Source: a virus. Taken from it: a stretch of DNA of 64,000 nucleotides. The stretch covers positions 1 to 64,000 of the IMG/VR virus record IMGVR_UViG_3300014050_000004, one strand, 5' to 3'. Below, piece after piece: positions 56,739-64,000 of this stretch. The notes below the pieces were generated by a model. The model was not told the origin of the DNA. It worked only from the letters and a program-made list of their open reading frames with translations, and searched no databases. Each line of letters begins with the position of its first letter. The stretch's first letter is position 1. Position numbers and translations under genes: made by a program.

Positions 56739-58208
56739 TTACAACAAATTGTCTAGGTTGGGGACAAATTCCCTCAGCACTTGAGACAAATCATCACCAT
56801 ATTCGCTACTCTTCTGCTTCTGCAGGGCGAGCCTTGCGCTATTATTTCCTCTCACCGACATTGCCTCCTCGTCGGTCAAAATGCGAGCTTTTCTTAGGTC
56901 TTCCAGTTGTCCAATAAGTTGTTGTTTTTTCGAGGGGTCGACTGCTGCCAAAGCAATGAGAACGGCAGTACTCGGTTTAACTTTGGTTCCTGGCAAGGTT
57001 GGGACTCCATTGTTCATGAAAGCTGGCTTGCCTCCCATCCTGTGGTCAAGGTCTCTGTCTTGGTGCTGCCAACCCACCCCTGCCGCTCTTATCAAGTACC
57101 TTACCTTGTCACCGTAAGACTCAACAAGTTTCTTGGTATTTGCAACTCTTTCCTCGGGCGTGATGCTTGACAAAGCTTGGGACAATTCTCCAGGAGCTTG
57201 AGCCTTCTTGCCTTTCGTCGCCGCCGCCGACTCCGTAGCCGGATTGTACACCTGGTTGTTGTACTCTTCCCTTCCCATTTTCTGATACTTTTCAAGGGAT
57301 TGTTTCCACTTGGTAAAGTTGTCATCGGCTCCAGCCTTCTGGTTGTTTGGTTGAGCGGCTGCCCAGAGGAGGTTCCTTGGCTGGTCTCCGCCACCACCTT
57401 TCGCCAAAGCGTGTGCAAACGCCACCATGTGTTCCGGTTCGGCATTTCTGATGTCAATTGGCTTCCCAGTGTAGGGGTCTAGCCCACCTTGTTCCATCCA
57501 TCTTTTGACAAGGAACACACCCCTTGCTTTTGTCGGCTTACTTGAAAAGGTCGGATTACCTTTCTCGTCGTCCCCCGCATACATTACGCCTTCGCCCTTC
57601 ACAGCCCCAGCTTTGTCAATCGCAGATCTAACCTTTGCTGGCAACATGTTGTAGGCTGCTACAGCTACGGAGTCAGAGATTTCATTTTTGAGGTATTCAT
57701 TTTTGATGAGATCTCCCATACCTCCCTTTGCAGAAGGGTCAAACTTTCCTTCTTTTGAGAAAGAGGCCTGGTAAGCCTTCTCAAGGCTCTCCAGCTTCCC
57801 TGGCTTCAAAGCTGCTTCAATTTCATCGAAACTCATGACCCTTGGGGCATTCCTGTCTTGCCCGGGAGTTACGATCGTGCTGATGAGGAGGTTGGCAACT
57901 GAGTCAAGCTCTGTGTCCGAGGTTTTACCGGTATCAACCAGTTTCTTGAACAAGTCAAAAGCTTTCTGTTGGGAAGGCTCAATGTCCTTCAACTTTGAGA
58001 CCACTTCTTCAGCAGTTCCTTCCGACACTGAGCCTTGCTCCACCCGCTCAGACAGCAATTTAGAAACTTTTGAGATTGCCAAGCCTAAGGAAGGTGGCAA
58101 ATCTACCACACATTGATTGTTACGGTATATGCATGTAGCTCCGCAAGACTTCCCCTTGGTGCACTTGTCTTTTGAAGAAGGACTTTGGAAGTCGAACCAA
58201 TGAACCAT
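56739..58208 (-). CDS. KGKxC-module HNH endonuclease
   Basis: About 489 residues. After MVHWFDFQSPSSKD comes the cysteine module KCTKGKSCGATCIYRNNQC and DLPPSLGLAISKVSKLL, as in the kinases at 14766 and 51051. A helical centre of about 170 residues precedes an HNH nuclease with GGLDPYTGKPIDI, AEPEHMVAFAHA, GGGGDQPRNLLWAAAQPNNQKA, carrying the His and Asn residues. ATG 58208 is chosen because GGGTAAAC lies 30 nt upstream; ATG 58220 is the alternative. A virion-delivered or assembly nuclease is possible. Confidence 0.8.
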   Translation of the reverse strand: MVHWFDFQSPSSKDKCTKGKSCGATCIYRNNQCVVDLPPSLGLAISKVSKLLSERVEQGSVSEGTAEEVVSKLKDIEPSQQKAFDLFKKLVDTGKTSDTELDSVANLLISTIVTPGQDRNAPRVMSFDEIEAALKPGKLESLEKAYQASFSKEGKFDPSAKGGMGDLIKNEYLKNEISDSVAVAAYNMLPAKVRSAIDKAGAVKGEGVMYAGDDEKGNPTFSSKPTKARGVFLVKRWMEQGGLDPYTGKPIDIRNAEPEHMVAFAHALAKGGGGDQPRNLLWAAAQPNNQKAGADDNFTKWKQSLEKYQKMGREEYNNQVYNPATESAAATKGKKAQAPGELSQALSSITPEERVANTKKLVESYGDKVRYLIRAAGVGWQHQDRDLDHRMGGKPAFMNNGVPTLPGTKVKPSTAVLIALAAVDPSKKQQLIGQLEDLRKARILTDEEAMSVRGNNSARLALQKQKSSEYGDDLSQVLREFVPNLDNLL

Positions 58209-58230
58209 TTTTGCACGCATCAATACAAAA

Positions 58231-58238
58231 GTTTACCC
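58231..58238 (-). promoter_or_regulatory. GGGTAAAC element (candidate late promoter)
   Basis: GGGTAAAC preceded by AAA, 30 nt before the ATG at 58208. Divergent to the phoH element at 58259. Confidence 0.6.
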
Positions 58239-58258
58239 TTTCACAAATTAAGAGAGTC

Positions 58259-58266
58259 GGGTAAAA
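58259..58266 (+). promoter_or_regulatory. GGGTAAAA element on the plus strand (candidate late promoter of phoH)
   Basis: GGGTAAAA is 32 nt before the phoH ATG. The gene is alone on the plus strand with its own terminator, so a promoter must lie in this 67-nt gap. Confidence 0.6.
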
Positions 58267-58290
58267 ACAGGGCAGAGTTGTCCTTAAGCT

Positions 58291-59118
58291 ATGAAAGACA
58301 AAGGCAACAGCCAATCAGATGGGGGTGATTTTGATGGTTTGATCCTCTTAAGCAACGAAGTATACAAAACGGTATCCACTGTTGTCAACAACCCCACCCA
58401 TCAAATGCTAACAAGTAAAGAAAAACGCAAAGCTCGCAGATCCTCGGAAGACTACGTTCCTTCCTCAAGAGGGATGGACATCAACTCCTTCCTGCCAAGA
58501 ACGAGAAGGCAGAGCAATCTATGGGATACCATAGACAATAACACAGTGACCATAGCCATCGGATCTAGCGGTACAGGGAAGACTCTTGTTTCCCTGTGGT
58601 ATGCCCTTCACCACCTGAGCCTGGGGCACTTCAGAAACGTGTACTACATCAGGAGTGATGTGGGAGTGGCCCACCAGAGGGGTAGAGGAGCCTTGCCAGG
58701 CTCTATGGAAGAAAAGATGGCTCCTCTTGTTGCCCCCTTGATGGACAATCTGTCTATCATTATGAGGTCTAACGGGGCTGCCGAGTACCTGATGTCGAAA
58801 AAGGTGATTCAACCATTGTTGTTGGAAGACATTCGCGGCAGAAGCTTAAATGACTCCTTCATCATTTTCGATGAAGCTCAGAACTCCACAAAAGAGCAAA
58901 CTAAAGCTGTCCTAACTAGAACTGGAGAAAGATCTAAGATTGTAGTAACCGGTGACACTCGCCAGGTTGACTTGAACGTATTCAACCATGACTCTGGGTT
59001 GCTAGATGCTTATCACAGGTTGTCTCAGATCCCCGGTATTGGAACTCTTCAGTTTCTCCCAGAGGATATAGTTCGCAACGGCATCATAACGGATATCTTA
59101 AATGCTTACGAAAGCTGA
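58291..59118 (+). CDS. phoH: PhoH-like ATPase
   Basis: 275 residues. Walker A GSSGTGKT (91-98), RSDVGVAHQRGRGALPGSMEEKM (PhoH-specific) and Walker B SFIIFDEAQNS; VVTGDTRQVDL is the sensor region. PhoH is a predicted RNA-binding ATPase of unknown precise role, found in most cyanophages. Monocistronic on the plus strand: element upstream, terminator downstream. Confidence 0.95.
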   Translation: MKDKGNSQSDGGDFDGLILLSNEVYKTVSTVVNNPTHQMLTSKEKRKARRSSEDYVPSSRGMDINSFLPRTRRQSNLWDTIDNNTVTIAIGSSGTGKTLVSLWYALHHLSLGHFRNVYYIRSDVGVAHQRGRGALPGSMEEKMAPLVAPLMDNLSIIMRSNGAAEYLMSKKVIQPLLLEDIRGRSLNDSFIIFDEAQNSTKEQTKAVLTRTGERSKIVVTGDTRQVDLNVFNHDSGLLDAYHRLSQIPGIGTLQFLPEDIVRNGIITDILNAYES

Positions 59119-59122
59119 AATG

Positions 59123-59151
59123 AAAGGAGGGCTTACCACCCTCCTTTTTCT
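59123..59151 (+). terminator. Terminator after phoH
   Basis: AAAGGAGGG and CCCTCCTTT pair around a 7-nt loop, followed by TTCTTT, 4 nt after the phoH stop region. It may also act in reverse on minus-strand transcripts. Confidence 0.85.
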
Positions 59152-59200
59152 TTGCTACATGTGCCACCACTCGAGTAGTTCAGCTGCCGTTTGAATATGC

Positions 59201-59386
59201 TCAGAGCAGATGCTCTGCATAGTCGTCGAAACCGTTTTGTCCGCCACACCATTTATCGTATCTTTCTTTGCCAAGGACTTGTGACCTGTTCAAGTATGAG
59301 TCCGCTTTCGGGCTCGTGATTAAACAAGTTGTGCCATGGTCCTCGTACATCAACTTGGGCACTGTGTCTGTTTGGGAAATCGCCAT
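59201..59386 (-). CDS. Hypothetical small protein
   Basis: 61 residues (MAISQTDTVPKLMYEDHGTT...), not recognised. Two Cys, an acidic end (DDYAEHLL). A short inverted repeat (AAGGAG/CTCCTT) lies between it and the terminase stop, perhaps a weak terminator. The gap 59152-59200 shows nothing else. Confidence 0.6.
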   Translation of the reverse strand: MAISQTDTVPKLMYEDHGTTCLITSPKADSYLNRSQVLGKERYDKWCGGQNGFDDYAEHLL

Positions 59387-59440
59387 TTTGCTCCGTTTAT
59401 TGAAAAATAACGAAACTTTTATGAAGGAGGTTCCATCTCC

Positions 59441-61144
59441 TTAGAATGATTCGTAACCCAGGGATCTGCGGCTTCTTGGGGAATACGACAATGAGCTAAA
59501 GTCCGGGTCGTTGAGGAAGGAATCCGAACCCAAGCCTCGCGTTCTCCGGCCTGAGACTGGAGAGGGTCTATTCAGAGTATAGCTTGACAGTGGCCTCCGG
59601 TAATCTCCGCTCTCTCCCTGAGGGAGCCCCCTGCCTGCCGAATCGATCTTGAGGGAGTAGTACATGAGAGACCAAACGCAAGCATCCACAGAGTCGTCGT
59701 GTCTCACATATGGGAAAGAAGTTAGTTCTTTGACAAACGCATCAGTCCATAAACCGCGAACAATCTTTACTCTTCCGCTTTCAAGAAGGGGGGACACAAC
59801 TTGCAACCTAACAGATTTGGATCTGTTGCCTGGCTTCATTTCCTCAATTGGAATGCGGGTCTCTCTCTTCAAAACTTGAATGAGCGATTGACCAGAAGCT
59901 GCTTTTTCTATACACAGAACCTTCGCCTTGTAGAAACTTTGTTGTTGCTTGACTCCTTCAAGAAGATCAGGGAAATCCCATCTCCCCTTCACTATGTCTC
60001 GGATGTAGACGGTCTCTGGTGACCTTTTGTTGATACCTGCGACACAAATCACACTCTCATCGGCCTGCTCTTCCTCAGAAAATGCGCAGTCAATTCCGAA
60101 CCAAATGAGATCGAGTTCTGGGCATTCTTCCTCTTCTATGACATCAATCCAAGAGTTTTTAACAATCTGGCCTTCAGCAGCTACAGGAACACCCTGATAC
60201 AAGGCTGCAAATTTGAAGGATCCCATGATCTTCTTCTGGGATTCTAGCATAGGGACCGAGAAAGTCGGGTTGCTTGGCCAATGCGACTCTCCGATCTTTC
60301 TGCCCAGCGGATCATTCCCAGGGTCTTCGCACAACCCTGCAATGTTGATCCACCTCCAACCAAAGGGGTTGGATTCCTCGTCGTAGAGACCATCCTTCTC
60401 CATAAGGATACCGTGAAGGTCCTTTTCGTGGAAACGGGTGGCAATAACCATCTGGCAATAGTGGTTCGTCCTTCTCGTAGAGGCCTGTTCTTGCCACCAG
60501 CTTTCCAAGTTGTCTAATGCCTGTTTGGAGTCTGAAGATTTCAAAGGGTCATCGATAATCATGGCCCCAACTCCCGGAGATTCCATGTCTGTGGTGCCTG
60601 CAGTGAATCCAGTGAGAACACCCCCAACCGAAGTAGCAAGGATGTATCCTCCACCTAACAAGTCGTATTTGGAATCCGGAGAGAAACCGGACCATTCCGG
60701 AAAGACCCTTTTGAACTCTTTAGACTTCATCATAGCCACAGATTCCCTGTGGAACTTACCGGACAAGGTGGCCCCGTAAGAAGCAACGATATGCTGAGTC
60801 CTTTCGTCTCTCCCAAGCAACCAAGCTAAGAACATCGAAGCAAGCATGGACTTGCCTGATCTAGGAGGGCAAGATACAATGAGTCTATTGTACCTTCTAT
60901 TTGCCACATCCTCAAAAGCTGAACCAATGATCTCATGGAAGTCTGCAACCTGGAGATCTCCGTTTTTCATGATATCAGAGAAAGCGAGGAAGCAATTCCT
61001 TGCTGCCTTGTATCTGTACTCCCGAACGATAGACTTCGGAGCTTCCATGATCATGAGCTCCCTGATTCCCCTCTGGTACTCTCTCCAAGAGGAAAACTCT
61101 TCAAGTTGGGAGGAGTGAGTTATGACGGGTCTGCTGAAATCCAT
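59441..61144 (-). CDS. terL: Terminase large subunit
   Basis: 567 residues. N-terminal ATPase: Walker A CPPRSGKS (92-99), Walker B AMIIDD (194-199) with DMESPGVG before it and motif III-like VIATRFHEKDL. C-terminal RNase H-fold nuclease: IWFGIDCAFSEEE, VLCIEKAASG and RHDDSVDACVWSL, with Asp, Glu and Asp ligands. It packages DNA into the prohead. The 3' 60 codons are Arg/Ser/Tyr rich. Starts one base after the small gene upstream. Confidence 0.95.
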   Translation of the reverse strand: MDFSRPVITHSSQLEEFSSWREYQRGIRELMIMEAPKSIVREYRYKAARNCFLAFSDIMKNGDLQVADFHEIIGSAFEDVANRRYNRLIVSCPPRSGKSMLASMFLAWLLGRDERTQHIVASYGATLSGKFHRESVAMMKSKEFKRVFPEWSGFSPDSKYDLLGGGYILATSVGGVLTGFTAGTTDMESPGVGAMIIDDPLKSSDSKQALDNLESWWQEQASTRRTNHYCQMVIATRFHEKDLHGILMEKDGLYDEESNPFGWRWINIAGLCEDPGNDPLGRKIGESHWPSNPTFSVPMLESQKKIMGSFKFAALYQGVPVAAEGQIVKNSWIDVIEEEECPELDLIWFGIDCAFSEEEQADESVICVAGINKRSPETVYIRDIVKGRWDFPDLLEGVKQQQSFYKAKVLCIEKAASGQSLIQVLKRETRIPIEEMKPGNRSKSVRLQVVSPLLESGRVKIVRGLWTDAFVKELTSFPYVRHDDSVDACVWSLMYYSLKIDSAGRGLPQGESGDYRRPLSSYTLNRPSPVSGRRTRGLGSDSFLNDPDFSSLSYSPRSRRSLGYESF

Positions 61145-61145
61145 T

Positions 61146-61427
61146 TCAAGAATTCTGGTCTAGCTTTTTGAGCAATTTTTCGACTGTCGGATTGTACTCC
61201 TTTGCTAGAGATTTCTCCTTCTCACTCTCAGGATCCGAGAGGCTTACTATATCGGCAACCAAGTCTCTGTGGGCCTTAACGGCAGAGTTAAAGACCGTAA
61301 CGAGGTCTCGGGTTCCGCACTCGCGGATTTGATCCTGCAAAAGTTCCAAGGAGTCCTCAGCAATCTGAAGAGCCTTCGTAGCCAGTTCCTCTTTCTGCTT
61401 GAGGATCTTTTCATTCGTTTCTTTCAT
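61146..61427 (-). CDS. Probable terminase small subunit
   Basis: 93 residues, all helical, with heptads (ATKALQIAEDSLELLQDQI) and a middle LVTVFNSAVKAHRDLV. Position directly upstream of terL, size and helicity fit a small terminase, but there is no visible helix-turn-helix, so this is mainly positional. Confidence 0.6.
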   Translation of the reverse strand: MKETNEKILKQKEELATKALQIAEDSLELLQDQIRECGTRDLVTVFNSAVKAHRDLVADIVSLSDPESEKEKSLAKEYNPTVEKLLKKLDQNS

Positions 61428-61576
61428 CTCATTCTCCTGTTACAAGAGCTGCAACCTTGATAAGGATTGCCTATAGTTCGTATACTGTGAATTTGTTTCA
61501 ATATCTTGTTTGCAAGACTCGGGTCGTTGTTTCGAATTGCTTGGTGGTACAGATTCCAGAGTTCTTGGGGAGACAT
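61424..61576 (-). CDS. Small protein, 50 residues, before terminase
   Basis: Starts MSPQELWNLYHQAIRNNDPS and ends YQGCSSCNRRMR, with a CxxC pair. Its stop overlaps the start of the small terminase gene in an ATGA junction and its start lies 4 nt after the upstream gene, so it fills the gap exactly. Function unknown. Confidence 0.75.
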   Translation of the reverse strand: MSPQELWNLYHQAIRNNDPSLANKILKQIHSIRTIGNPYQGCSSCNRRMR

Positions 61577-61579
61577 AGA

Positions 61580-62803
61580 TCAACACAAAGGGGTAGGACT
61601 GTCTCTTCCTTCGCAAGGCAAACAACCCAGCTTCCACAGGGAGTTTATGGAAACTTTCTCAAAAGAGTTGTCCATCAACCAACCTTTACCCTGAGGAGAT
61701 CTAACAACTAAGTAAAACCTCCCAGTCGGAGTTTGTATGAAAACATCCGTCTTAATTCCTATCAGTGTTCCTCCCATCAAACTGGATTTAGGGGAGGTGG
61801 GATTCATAGGATCCGTGTACAGATTCTGCAGTGCTCCTTGAACAACAGCGAATTCCCCTGACTGGAACCCTGAGGAGAAGGTGGAATCTAGAACACTTCC
61901 GGAATCGATTGTCCCTGTGAGTGCCCCCTTGACAGTGTTTCTCCAAAGTTCAAGGGCGTACTTCACAAGTTTCTTTCCAGTTGGGGAATATAGGACCTCT
62001 TTGATTGGAGTTTTGCAATCCCCTTGAAACATTGTCACAACAAGCTTGCCGTCCTCTGTGTAGCTGTTTGTGCTGAGTAGACAAATTGGTTGAGATAGAG
62101 GGTCTTCTGCGAAAATCTCTTCGGGGTCACAAACAAATACCCAATTCCCTGTTTGAGTGATTTCGTTGCTCCATTTAATTCCAGAAGGGCGAGTGAACTC
62201 CTCATCACCTTCTTCCGTCCCCGGATACCAAGGTACGTAAATGTCTCCGCTTGATTCTTCAACGACGCCCCCAAGGGGAAGAGAAGTTGCTAACTTGTGG
62301 CCGGGGAAGATCTCCCTACAATTCCCTCTCTGCACACATGGATCCAGGGCTATAAATGGCAAAACTTCCTCAATGACAACTGTGTAGTTCTGGGTGTATG
62401 TGTACTGGGATTGCTCTGTTATTCCAGCGAATTGGGAGGAGACACAGTGGAACGGTTCTAAAACTTGGACAAAGGACCCTGAAGGGGAACCTCCGGAAAT
62501 TGTTATTTCCGCCGCTGTAATGAGTTGAATTGCAAAGTCATGGCCGGAGCTTGACAGGTAGTTCTGACAAGAAAAGTTGAGCTCAAAGTAGAGAGTTTTC
62601 TCGTATATGAGAGGGTTCCTGTTTTTTAGTACCGAGGAAGAATTGGTGTATCTAACAACAATGTTGTTAGTTTGCTCCACGACTCCTTCGTTATCCGCTG
62701 CATCGGCAAGCCTTAAGACATTCACCCCGAGTGGAATCAGAGGAGACGCAATGAGGGCGTCACACAGGTACTGTTCAATTCTTGTGATTGTTGAGAGTTC
62801 CAA
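61580..62803 (-). CDS. Virion structural protein (head-tail region)
   Basis: 407 residues from a TTG (MELSTITRIEQYLCDALIAS). No ATG occurs within the first 200 codons, so the start is unusual. The N-terminal 190 residues (NNIVVRYTNSSSV, LYFELNFSCQNYLSS) look like a small tail-terminator/connector domain; the C-terminal 220 are beta-rich. It follows the DUF1320-like gene, where head-tail joining proteins are usually coded. Confidence 0.6.
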   Translation of the reverse strand: MELSTITRIEQYLCDALIASPLIPLGVNVLRLADAADNEGVVEQTNNIVVRYTNSSSVLKNRNPLIYEKTLYFELNFSCQNYLSSSGHDFAIQLITAAEITISGGSPSGSFVQVLEPFHCVSSQFAGITEQSQYTYTQNYTVVIEEVLPFIALDPCVQRGNCREIFPGHKLATSLPLGGVVEESSGDIYVPWYPGTEEGDEEFTRPSGIKWSNEITQTGNWVFVCDPEEIFAEDPLSQPICLLSTNSYTEDGKLVVTMFQGDCKTPIKEVLYSPTGKKLVKYALELWRNTVKGALTGTIDSGSVLDSTFSSGFQSGEFAVVQGALQNLYTDPMNPTSPKSSLMGGTLIGIKTDVFIQTPTGRFYLVVRSPQGKGWLMDNSFEKVSINSLWKLGCLPCEGRDSPTPLC

Positions 62804-62809
62804 GTTTGT

Positions 62810-63868
62810 TTAGGGGTACGTAAGGTCAGATCCACCGAGATATGTGCCACCGGAGTCACTCGGGTAAGAGAGATCGAGAGCACCCCCGAGGTCTTCGAAG
62901 TTTCTGGGAGTAATCCAGTTGGGAAATTCGGAATTTTGTCCAACAGAACCGAATCCAACCCTGTAGTCAGGGGCTTGGTCTCCTCCCATATCTGTCACCC
63001 ACCCTGAAAAACCTTTGCCGGACATGGCATTGTACCTTTGAGGCACTCTCCACGTCCTCATGATGCCCTGTTTTGTATCGATAGCTGACAATCCGTGGCC
63101 CGCTCGGATCGCTGTCATTTGCCTTTCAGCATCAAGTTGCTTCAACGCTTCCACGTAGTCTTTGGAAACATCTTCCCTTCTTCGGATGGTATCCAAATAG
63201 TATCGAGCGATGATCAGAGCAGTTCTTCTGCGGCTGCTTGTTATCAAAACTTTCCCTGCCTTTCCCGACTGCTCAATGTACGAGTCGATGAGAGCATTAG
63301 CGTCCTCGATTGCCATACGCAGCTTGGCAACATTCACGCTCGTGGCACTTGCATCATCTATGTTCGTAAGTTGAATGGCTTCTTTCAGGCCGTAAGCAAG
63401 TATGAAATCATCCGGGGAAGCATTCTTCGGATCTGCAGATCTGTTCTGATACGGAAACCCGTATCCACCGATGGTTTCTCCGAGGTTAGAATTATTTCGA
63501 GTCCCGTCTGTGTCCTCGTTGGAGGCTAGAGAGTTGAGAACAGAAACCCTGTAGAAGGCTCTTACGGCGTTTCTTTTCTTTACCACGCTGTCAGATCCCG
63601 GGGGAACTGGCGCTCTCATACATATTTCAAGGTCTAGGGGAGGTTCATAGGTAACAAACACCTCATCAAGATGGGAGAGGCTGGTGTCCAGAACCAGAGA
63701 GACTATCGTATCTGAAGCGTAAGAGACTGAAGTGACCCCGTACTGTCCGTAATTGATCGTGAAGGAAGTAGATGGTACTGCCACCCTGTTGTCCAAAGGA
63801 GAGTCAAAATACAGTGACACTCCCGTGGGGGAAGCTAGCACTGCTTGTTTCATTCTTGGGACTGCCAT
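62810..63868 (-). CDS. Head completion protein with DUF1320-like domain
   Basis: 352 residues. The first 95 residues form a beta-sandwich-like domain (VSLYFDSPLDNRVAVP). At about 140-260 a gp36/DUF1320-like helical domain is seen (DANALIDSYIEQSGKAGK, ALIIARYYLDTIRRREDVSKDYVEALKQLD), the family of head-tail connectors that complete the portal channel. The C-terminus is Gly/Ser/Tyr rich. This arrangement is not that of T4-like phages. Confidence 0.7.
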   Translation of the reverse strand: MAVPRMKQAVLASPTGVSLYFDSPLDNRVAVPSTSFTINYGQYGVTSVSYASDTIVSLVLDTSLSHLDEVFVTYEPPLDLEICMRAPVPPGSDSVVKKRNAVRAFYRVSVLNSLASNEDTDGTRNNSNLGETIGGYGFPYQNRSADPKNASPDDFILAYGLKEAIQLTNIDDASATSVNVAKLRMAIEDANALIDSYIEQSGKAGKVLITSSRRRTALIIARYYLDTIRRREDVSKDYVEALKQLDAERQMTAIRAGHGLSAIDTKQGIMRTWRVPQRYNAMSGKGFSGWVTDMGGDQAPDYRVGFGSVGQNSEFPNWITPRNFEDLGGALDLSYPSDSGGTYLGGSDLTYP

Positions 63869-63873
63869 AGGTC

Positions 63874-64000
63874 TTAATTCCTAACTAAATAGCTATCGTC
63901 GTCATTTGAAAGGGGAATGAAGGCTTCTGAAACCCAGAAAGCTCTAGCTTCATTTCTAACTCTTATAAGGTTCCCTTCTGAGGAAGGGTAGAGACAGTTC
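63874..64000 (-). CDS. 3' end of a gene continuing beyond the window
   Basis: An open minus-strand frame enters from the right edge, reads NLIRVRNEARAFWVSEAF and ends SYLVRN, stop at 63874. 42 residues are visible, too few to assign. The gap to the next gene is 5 nt, as in an operon. Confidence 0.65.
   Translation of the reverse strand, partial: NCLYPSSEGNLIRVRNEARAFWVSEAFIPLSNDDDSYLVRN

Noticed and set aside
61440-61637. 65-codon frame upstream of the terminase genes
   Set aside because: Overlaps the virion gene; the 50-residue frame 61424-61576 fits the gap with an ATGA junction instead.
1-64000. tRNA genes, CRISPR arrays and insertion sequences
   Set aside because: No gap is long enough for hidden tRNAs with a GTTCGAATC-type arm, and no spaced repeats or transposase motifs were seen.

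Overview
The window is a contiguous piece of a large, tightly packed tailed-phage genome from a phage of cyanobacteria. A D1 gene (psbA) interrupted by introns, a high-light-inducible protein, speD, mazG, phoH, an Hsp20 chaperone, class I ribonucleotide reductase and thyX together are a cyanophage set. Nearly all genes lie on the minus strand, often with ATGA or TAATG overlaps; only an HNH gene (38.7 kb) and phoH (58.3 kb) are on the plus strand. I see no tRNA genes, insertion sequences or CRISPR arrays. The tail and head genes (tape measure protein, DUF1320-like head completion protein, very large fibre paralogs) are not arranged like T4, so a cyanomyovirus lineage outside the T4-like group is plausible. 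That is inference.

Layout, in + coordinates. 1-1.9 kb: 5' part of psbA, split by at least two group I introns, each with an HNH-type ORF. 2.1-15.2 kb: a cluster of proteins sharing a short cysteine module (FTRCxRPDGS...YGTxGxCxKG), here called the FTRC module, joined to different C-terminal parts (HIGH-type nucleotidyltransferase, ADP-ribosyltransferase, kinase-like fold, coiled coils). They are interspersed with a UvrD-like helicase, a C39-like peptidase, a virion protein and Hsp20. 15.3-22.5 kb: host takeover and nucleotide metabolism (sigma factor, NrdA-glutaredoxin fusion, NrdB, hli, speD, thioredoxin-like protein, second sigma factor, dCMP deaminase, MazG). 22.6-26.9 kb: unknown genes and an SF3/D5-like replicative helicase. 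27-34.7 kb: tail operon. 34.7-38.6 kb: FEN-type and DnaQ-type nucleases, ThyX and small genes. 39.4-49.5 kb: fibres. 49.5-58.2 kb: a second group of effector-like and virion proteins, including a kinase and an HNH protein with a second cysteine module (CxKGKxCxxxCI). 58.3 kb to the end: phoH, large and probable small terminase, head completion genes.

Three points tie the window together. First, two promoter classes are visible. Three early-type genes (UvrD-like helicase, a sigma factor, a small unknown gene) have sigma-70 -35/-10 boxes at 17 bp with a GGTTCGG-type palindrome touching the -35. About twenty other genes, including most FTRC-module genes, fibres and head-region genes, have a GGGTAA/GGGTAT element mostly 29-44 nt before the start codon and no -35. 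The latter is my candidate late promoter, and two phage sigma factors are encoded here to read it. Second, late expression of enzymes such as an ADP-ribosyltransferase, kinases and a nucleotidyltransferase makes sense if they are packed in the virion and ejected, as T4 Alt is. The FTRC and KGKxC modules and a short N-terminal GxF(S/D)xE peptide are candidate packaging tags. Third, intron homing and free-standing HNH genes are active themes (two psbA introns, plus-strand HNH).
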